Of a DNA stretch of 24,528 bases, positions 19,339 to 24,528 are shown piece after piece. Under the pieces are notes generated by a model that worked only from the letters and a program-made list of their open reading frames with translations, did not search any database and was not told where the DNA came from. Numbering within the stretch: the first letter of the stretch is position 1; each line of letters begins with the position of its first letter. Source of the stretch: an uncultured Eubacteriales bacterium (GTDB lineage Bacteria > Bacillota > Clostridia > Oscillospirales > Butyricicoccaceae); contig CAJKFC010000019.1 of the NCBI GenBank assembly GCA_905199135.1, forward strand, positions 1-24,528. Reading direction: 5' to 3'. The position numbers and the translations under genes are program-made.

Positions 19339-22317
19339 ATGGAAGCGAATTTTGCAAATTCTCTCGAAAATATCATCGCTGTTTTAAATAAGCTTACCAA
19401 AAGTACCGGGGACTACTATTATCTCTATGATTTCAGAAAACAGCTCATCTATTTTTCCGACAATGTTGAATCGGCAGACGATATATTTGCCGTTAAAAAA
19501 ACTGTCTGTACCCTTACAGATTGGCGCCGTGAAGTACACCCCGGCGATATTTACCGTCTGCAAAAAACTATGGATGATCTCATAAGCAGAAAAATTCAGA
19601 CATACAATTTTAATTACCGTGTAAAAAATGCGCACGGACAGATAAACTGGATCAACAGCCGCGGCAGTTCATACTGTGATGAATCAGACAAACTCCTGTA
19701 TGTTCTCGGGCGTCTCTCCTGCAGGAATCCGAACAAACAGATAGGGGGCTTCCGCAATAAAGAATTAAAAAACGAAATACGCTGTATTCTGAAAAAATTC
19801 ACTCCCGGATTTTTGCTTCTTGTAGGTATAGACAATTTAAAATCCATCAATCTTAAAAACGGCCGTGACTTCGGCGACGCCGTTTTGAGTGATGTAGTCC
19901 GAATAATGGAGGACGAACTTCAGCACAAACACAAGGTATACCGTATAAACGGCGACTGGTTTGCCGCCAATATTCCGCTTATTTCCAAATCGGAAATATC
20001 CGCTGTTTTTGACCGCATACAGGATCGTCTTTCAGGTCAGTGCACGATTTCGGGAGGCTGTGTTTCCTATACCGACTATCATGTCAATGACGAGTCAACT
20101 TTGCTCCAGTATGCCGAAATTGCTCTCGACCAATCGAAAACCAACGGCAAAAGCCTTCTGACATTTTTCACACCTGAAAATTATGAGTCAAAGCTGAGAG
20201 AACTTGAACTCAAGGAAGATCTTCAAAAAAGTATTCTAAACAATTTTAAAGGCTTTGAGCTTTTCTATCAGCCGCAGGTTCATTCCGAAACCTACAAAAT
20301 TTACGGAGCCGAAGCCCTTCTGCGCTATACATCCCCCCGCTTCGGGAGCATATCACCCATGGAGTTTGTCCCTCTTTTGGAGCAGAACAACCTCATATAC
20401 TCCGTCGGTCTGTGGGTGGCCCGAGAAGCTCTAAAAACATGCCGCAGCTGGCGTAAGACCATTCCGGATTTCCATATGAGCATAAATATGTCGTACAGTC
20501 AGATGGAAAGCGATTCCATATCCGACGACATAATAAATCTCGTCAAAAGCAGTGCTTTGCCCGGAGAAGCTCTTACCATTGAAGTTACCGAAAGCATGGA
20601 ACTTTCAAATTATCCCCAGCTCAACGACATTTTCAAAAGATGGAAAGAAATCGGTATAGCCATCTCGGTAGATGATTTCGGTACAGGATATTCCAGTCTT
20701 TCAAGGCTTAAAGAACTGGCTGTCGACGAAATAAAAATAGACCGCTGCTTTGTAAGAGAAATTCAGAACAGCGCATACAATTACCGTCTGCTCAGCAACA
20801 TAATAGAGCTTGCCGACAGCAGCCATATCAGAGTTTGCTGCGAAGGCGTCGAGACTGTGGAAGAACTCAATGTTCTCAAAGACCTGCATCCCTCGCTGCT
20901 TCAGGGATATCTTTTCGGAAAGCCATGTTCAGTCGGCGAATTCGAGAAAAACTTTCTCTTGCCCGGCTGCGTTTCAGATATAGATACTCTTTTTAAATCG
21001 TCCGATACATCTCCGTCCGTCCTTGATAAAAACTCCGACCGAGAGTCGGTAAATGAGGTGGCTCAGACAATTTTAAATGCCGAAAACGACATATTCTATC
21101 TGTCAGATCTCGACAACTATCAGCTTTATTATCTCAATCCCGCCGGACAAAAGATGTTCGGAGTTAAAAACTACTACGGCAAAAAGTGCTACAAGGTGCT
21201 GCACGGAAAGAATTCCCCCTGTGATTTCTGCACCAATAAATTTCTGCGAAAAGATTCTTTCTATATCTGGGAAAACCGCAACGAATACTGTGGCCGACAT
21301 CTCATGCTGAAGGATAAACTTGTTTCCTACAAAGGAAAAAATGTCCGTCTGGAGGTCGCCCTCGACATAACCAAGCAGGAATATGTCAGCCAGAGCGCCA
21401 GCGAAAGGCTTGCCTTTGCAGACAAGATAGTGGGATATATGAACGCTTTGAGTGAATGTTCCGATTACAGTCAGGCTGTGAACGAGGTGCTGGCTTCCGT
21501 CGGAGACTTCTATCAGGCCGACCGTGCATATCTTTTTGAGCGCAATCCCATGCGTCCCGGCTATTGGGACAATACCTTTGAATGGTGCGCTCCCAATGTA
21601 TCCACTCAAAAAGAAAATTTGCAAAGTATACCTCCCGAAGCAATTAAGCGTTGGATGGATATATTTGAAACCGAACCCGATATCATAATTCTCAACCTTG
21701 ATCCTTTGAAAGACAGTTCACCGTTGGAATGGGAGGTTCTCCACGCGCAGAATGTACAGCGTATTATCGCTGTACCGCTGCGCGAAAACAACAAAACCGT
21801 TGGCTTTGTAGGCATCGACAACCCCAGATACTGTATTCACGACACCTCGCAGGTGCGTGTTCTCGCCAGCTTTCTCCTCACCCGCATAAGGCAGGATAAG
21901 AATGAGCACAGATACCAAATTCTTCTTCAGGAGACCAATCAGGAGCTTTTGAGCGCTCTGAATGTAGGCTTCTGGACCCTTGAAGTTGACAAATCGGACA
22001 GCTCCCGCAGAATGGTGTTTGACGACAAAATGTGTCAGCTTTTGGGCTGTGAACCAAATGCCTCTGCCGAGGATTGCTACAATTTCTGGCACAAAAGAAT
22101 TGCAGATGAGTATTACGATGCCCTTATGCAGGCGTTTTGCACCATGGCCCGTACCAATAAGCTGGTACAGATAGAGTATCCCTGGATACACCCCTCACTC
22201 GGCAAAATACTTTTCAGATTTTCCGGAATTGTCATCGAGGATACCGCTCTGCACACCAAATTCAAGGGCTATTGCAGGCTTATAGACCGCGATAATCCTT
22301 TTACAACGGCAGATTGA
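19339..22317 (+). CDS. Multidomain c-di-GMP phosphodiesterase (PAS, degenerate GGDEF, EAL, PAS, GAF, PAS-like)
   Basis: A 992-residue soluble protein. Domains in order: an N-terminal PAS (about 25-128); a GGDEF-fold domain (about 155-280) whose signature reads NGDWF (204-208), so cyclase activity should be lost; and an EAL domain (about 290-540). The EAL domain keeps its catalytic set: Glu325 in AEALLR, Asn383 (SINMS), Glu415 (VTES), Asp445-Asp446 (DDFGTGYSS), Lys466, Glu502 and Glu505 (CEGVE) and Gln522 (LQGY). It should therefore hydrolyse c-di-GMP to pGpG. After it come a PAS-like domain with Cys617, Cys628 and Cys631 (PCDFC), a GAF domain (about 690-850) and a last PAS-like region (about 860-985). 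The start has AGAGG close upstream. No membrane segment is seen, so signals are probably cytoplasmic. Confidence 0.92.
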   Translation: MEANFANSLENIIAVLNKLTKSTGDYYYLYDFRKQLIYFSDNVESADDIFAVKKTVCTLTDWRREVHPGDIYRLQKTMDDLISRKIQTYNFNYRVKNAHGQINWINSRGSSYCDESDKLLYVLGRLSCRNPNKQIGGFRNKELKNEIRCILKKFTPGFLLLVGIDNLKSINLKNGRDFGDAVLSDVVRIMEDELQHKHKVYRINGDWFAANIPLISKSEISAVFDRIQDRLSGQCTISGGCVSYTDYHVNDESTLLQYAEIALDQSKTNGKSLLTFFTPENYESKLRELELKEDLQKSILNNFKGFELFYQPQVHSETYKIYGAEALLRYTSPRFGSISPMEFVPLLEQNNLIYSVGLWVAREALKTCRSWRKTIPDFHMSINMSYSQMESDSISDDIINLVKSSALPGEALTIEVTESMELSNYPQLNDIFKRWKEIGIAISVDDFGTGYSSLSRLKELAVDEIKIDRCFVREIQNSAYNYRLLSNIIELADSSHIRVCCEGVETVEELNVLKDLHPSLLQGYLFGKPCSVGEFEKNFLLPGCVSDIDTLFKSSDTSPSVLDKNSDRESVNEVAQTILNAENDIFYLSDLDNYQLYYLNPAGQKMFGVKNYYGKKCYKVLHGKNSPCDFCTNKFLRKDSFYIWENRNEYCGRHLMLKDKLVSYKGKNVRLEVALDITKQEYVSQSASERLAFADKIVGYMNALSECSDYSQAVNEVLASVGDFYQADRAYLFERNPMRPGYWDNTFEWCAPNVSTQKENLQSIPPEAIKRWMDIFETEPDIIILNLDPLKDSSPLEWEVLHAQNVQRIIAVPLRENNKTVGFVGIDNPRYCIHDTSQVRVLASFLLTRIRQDKNEHRYQILLQETNQELLSALNVGFWTLEVDKSDSSRRMVFDDKMCQLLGCEPNASAEDCYNFWHKRIADEYYDALMQAFCTMARTNKLVQIEYPWIHPSLGKILFRFSGIVIEDTALHTKFKGYCRLIDRDNPFTTAD

Positions 22318-22336
22318 TGCCTTTATTCCGTTTTCG

Positions 22337-22366
22337 GCGGCGTGACAAATATCACGCCGCTTTTTT
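22337..22366 (+). terminator. Terminator of the EAL-domain gene
   Basis: A perfect 9-bp GC-rich stem GCGGCGTGA/TCACGCCGC, loop of six, then six T. Confidence 0.92.
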
Positions 22367-22368
22367 GC

Positions 22369-22394
22369 AAAAAAGCAGCCGATTTCTCGGCTGC
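22369..22394 (-). terminator. Terminator of the M56 peptidase gene
   Basis: On the minus strand GCAGCCGA/TCGGCTGC (8 bp) with loop GAAA, followed by six T. It sits back to back with the terminator of the converging EAL gene, two bases apart. Confidence 0.9.
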
Positions 22395-22418
22395 TCACAG
22401 ATAAAATATACTTTTAAA

Positions 22419-24528
22419 TTACGGAACATATCGCTCGGCCATGGATGTGATTTCTCCGTTTTGAACGGTGACCGTATAGATAGGCGTTCTTGTGTTGAGC
22501 TCTTTTGCAAATGTCTCAAGGTCGGTCTCAATCATTGCCCACTCACCGTTCTCAGAAGCGTCTTCTACCATCGGAGTAATTTCATATACCGAGTTTCCCC
22601 TGCCCAGTCTTTCGGCCGCAAATCTGACATTTTTCGGCGCAGCAGACTGACGGGCACCGCCCGTTTCGTCAAAAATCCTGAATACCGCGTTTTCGCTTAT
22701 GGGATAGCTGTATCCCTTCTCCTCGGGGTTGTAGATGTAATAGCCGTTAGGCATTTCCGAGCTTTCCACACCGAGAGCTTCCAAAAGCTTTGAATGTTTG
22801 TCCTCGGTAAGCCAAAAGACCTTGTCAAAAAGTACGGTACGGGCATAGGTGTCTATATTCTTGATATATCCCGTAAGTATCAGGCTGCTGTTTTCATCGG
22901 GGAAATATCCCTCAACGGGAGCCGAGTAGTCGGGACCGTCCATTCCCACATTTACATCTCCCAAGACCTCCACCGAAGAAATGCTGCCGCCGGAGATCTT
23001 TCCCGTGGCCTGAAAACTAAAGTTGGCCTGCGTCTCCATTCCCAGATCGGAGTATACATCTCCTCCGCTGTCAAGATGATACATTGTCCAGAGGAATGTG
23101 GCGGTAAAGTTTTCGCCGTCGATCTCCTCTTTATAGTCGGACATCTCATATCTAAGGCCTTCGTAGTAGGGAGAGTATGCTCTGTCAAAGAGATTGCTCA
23201 AATAACTGTGAATTCGTGTCTGCAAATCGGCGTACACAAACGGTGTCCAGCTTTTGTCTCCTTTGATATATACCGTATCCTTGATTGTGCTGAAAGGTAT
23301 CACCTGCCCCTCGGCTTGCTCTCTCAAAAAGGCATTTTCCAAAGGCTTATAATCGCCCTTTGTATAGGTCATCGAAGACACATCGATAAAATATGAATCG
23401 TTGACCTTCTCGGGGTCGTCGGGGTCGGTGTAGGAGAGCACGACGCTCTGACCGTCATTTGATGCCTCTACCAAGGTGCCGTATTCACCCTGCACCGAGC
23501 CTTCTTTGCCGTAGGCCTTGACAAAATCCACCGTAAAAATCATCTCGTTTTCGGCAAGGTCATAGCAGTAAATGCCCGATTTGCCGTAAAAAATAATGCG
23601 GTTGTCGCTTTCAAAAACCAGCTCAAATCCTACACCCGGATTGCTTTCAAGATCAATACTTTCAAAGGCGAGGTCTGAAAGCTGAGCCTCTTTGTTTTCA
23701 CTCTCGGTTTCCCCGTTGGGGTTTGACGAAAGGCAGGCGGTCAGCAAGGTGCAGAGGATAACTGCCGCCGCTATCGCCCACAGCATCGGCTTTTTATATT
23801 TCATAATATTCTCTATCCTTTCTCTCGTGTCTCCCTCGCCGAAGGCAAGGGGAACGCCTGTAACCGCTTTTCTTCCTGTGGAAAACTGCAGAAGAGATGC
23901 CGAATATTCGGCGCGAATATCTCTTCCCGTCTTTTTCATAACCGCCTCGTCGCAGCTCATCTCCATGTCTTTTCCCGAAAGGCTGAAGGCAAGCCAGACA
24001 AGAGGATTGAACCAATGAATACACAGAGCCGCAAATGAGAGTATCCTTACGGCGTGATCGCATCTTTTGATGTGATGCTGTTCATGCTGTATAATATACT
24101 CCCTCTCCCTGTCGGACAAATCAGATGGCAGATATATTTTGGGCAGGAGCAGACCCATGACAAAGGGCGACTCGATGTGATCGACCAGATATATATTGTC
24201 TTTTATGAGCACTGCTCCTATGAGATTTCGCCTGAGCTTTATAAGCTGAGTGATATTGCATACGAGCATTACAGCTGCGCCGCCTATCCATATAACGCTC
24301 AAGACTGTCATAATTCTTGATTTGTCACTGACTTCAGGCGTGATTTCAAGTTCCTCGGCGGCGGCCGTCTCGCTGTTTTGTTTCGGTTTTTCCGCCGAGA
24401 CGGAAGGCAGTCTCATATCCTGTGTCGGCATGGATATATATTCCATCTGCCCGTTTTCGGTGATTTTCACATCAAACATATTCATCAGAGAAAATACCGA
24501 TGATAGAGAAACGGGGCACAGCAGACGG
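22419..24528 (-). CDS. BlaR1/MecR1-type M56 metallopeptidase with novel C-terminal domain, 5' end outside window
   Basis: The reading frame stays open to the window edge: upstream of the first internal ATG (24485) it encodes RLLCPVSLSSVFSL, a typical start-proximal helix of this family, so the true start lies outside. Visible features, counted from that ATG: a TM helix about 58-80; the zinc peptidase motif HEQHH (134-138) with SCDEAV (175-181) as the third ligand region; another hydrophobic segment about 145-170; and a last TM helix about 234-250 ending LLTAC. In BlaR1 a penicillin-binding sensor follows. Here about 430 residues of beta-rich sequence follow instead, with no SxxK-type active site that I can see. 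It is probably a membrane sensor-protease acting on a BlaI-like repressor, which would lie to the right. Confidence 0.88.
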   Translation of the reverse strand, partial: RLLCPVSLSSVFSLMNMFDVKITENGQMEYISMPTQDMRLPSVSAEKPKQNSETAAAEELEITPEVSDKSRIMTVLSVIWIGGAAVMLVCNITQLIKLRRNLIGAVLIKDNIYLVDHIESPFVMGLLLPKIYLPSDLSDREREYIIQHEQHHIKRCDHAVRILSFAALCIHWFNPLVWLAFSLSGKDMEMSCDEAVMKKTGRDIRAEYSASLLQFSTGRKAVTGVPLAFGEGDTRERIENIMKYKKPMLWAIAAAVILCTLLTACLSSNPNGETESENKEAQLSDLAFESIDLESNPGVGFELVFESDNRIIFYGKSGIYCYDLAENEMIFTVDFVKAYGKEGSVQGEYGTLVEASNDGQSVVLSYTDPDDPEKVNDSYFIDVSSMTYTKGDYKPLENAFLREQAEGQVIPFSTIKDTVYIKGDKSWTPFVYADLQTRIHSYLSNLFDRAYSPYYEGLRYEMSDYKEEIDGENFTATFLWTMYHLDSGGDVYSDLGMETQANFSFQATGKISGGSISSVEVLGDVNVGMDGPDYSAPVEGYFPDENSSLILTGYIKNIDTYARTVLFDKVFWLTEDKHSKLLEALGVESSEMPNGYYIYNPEEKGYSYPISENAVFRIFDETGGARQSAAPKNVRFAAERLGRGNSVYEITPMVEDASENGEWAMIETDLETFAKELNTRTPIYTVTVQNGEITSMAERYVP

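Noticed and set aside
22794..23396. Plus-strand open frame of 200 codons opposite the M56 peptidase gene
   Set aside because: It is antisense to the C-terminal domain of a frame that continues without a break from the M56 core; no ribosome binding site.

Overview
The window reads as chromosomal DNA of a low-to-moderate GC Bacillota, most likely a gut-type Clostridia (Oscillospirales/Ruminococcaceae-like). This is inferred from the strong AGGAGG-type ribosome binding sites, TTG starts, a purine riboswitch, FHA proteins with an N-terminal zinc ribbon, a BlaR1-type M56 protease and a clostridial style PAS/EAL protein. No phage, IS element, CRISPR array, tRNA or rRNA was seen. Coding is dense and divided into short operons.

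Region 1 (1-7270) is a purine module. On the minus strand an operon runs from a lipoprotein binding protein, a FecCD-type permease and an ABC ATPase straight into the FAD, 2Fe-2S and molybdopterin subunits of a xanthine dehydrogenase-type hydroxylase. The last subunit runs off the left edge. Upstream is an NCS2 xanthine/urate-type permease controlled by a purine riboswitch with a terminator, and divergent from it is xpt (xanthine phosphoribosyltransferase). Together they would import xanthine, salvage it to XMP, or oxidise/reduce it. The ABC transporter may bring in the metal oxyanion (molybdate or tungstate) that the hydroxylase needs.

Region 2 (7280-17306) is the most unusual part. It holds three transcription units: (a) minus, a LytTR response regulator followed by a zinc-ribbon FHA protein; (b) minus, a small single-pass membrane protein followed by a large orphan secreted protein; (c) plus, a helix-turn-helix regulator with a large unrecognised effector region, a membrane-spanning zinc-ribbon pseudokinase with a big extracytoplasmic domain, and two polytopic membrane proteins that each end in an FHA domain. 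Key phospho-chemistry residues are missing throughout: the kinase lacks the HRD Asp and apparently the VAIK Lys, the receiver has Glu in place of the phospho-accepting Asp, and the two membrane FHA domains have Ser in place of the phosphothreonine-binding Arg. A 19-bp element (CTGTGACAAAAnnTGTGAC) lies in front of the response-regulator operon and again in the intergenic region between units (b) and (c), so the three units look co-regulated. I propose this as one envelope-sensing system built from degenerate phospho-signalling domains.

Region 3 (17307-24528) has a small HD-domain (p)ppGpp-hydrolase-like protein, a TetR regulator with its likely target (a six-TM membrane protein carrying the same palindromic operator), a 992-residue PAS/degenerate GGDEF/EAL/PAS/GAF c-di-GMP phosphodiesterase, and, facing it across back-to-back terminators, a BlaR1-like M56 metallopeptidase with an unfamiliar C-terminal domain. 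That last gene runs off the right edge.
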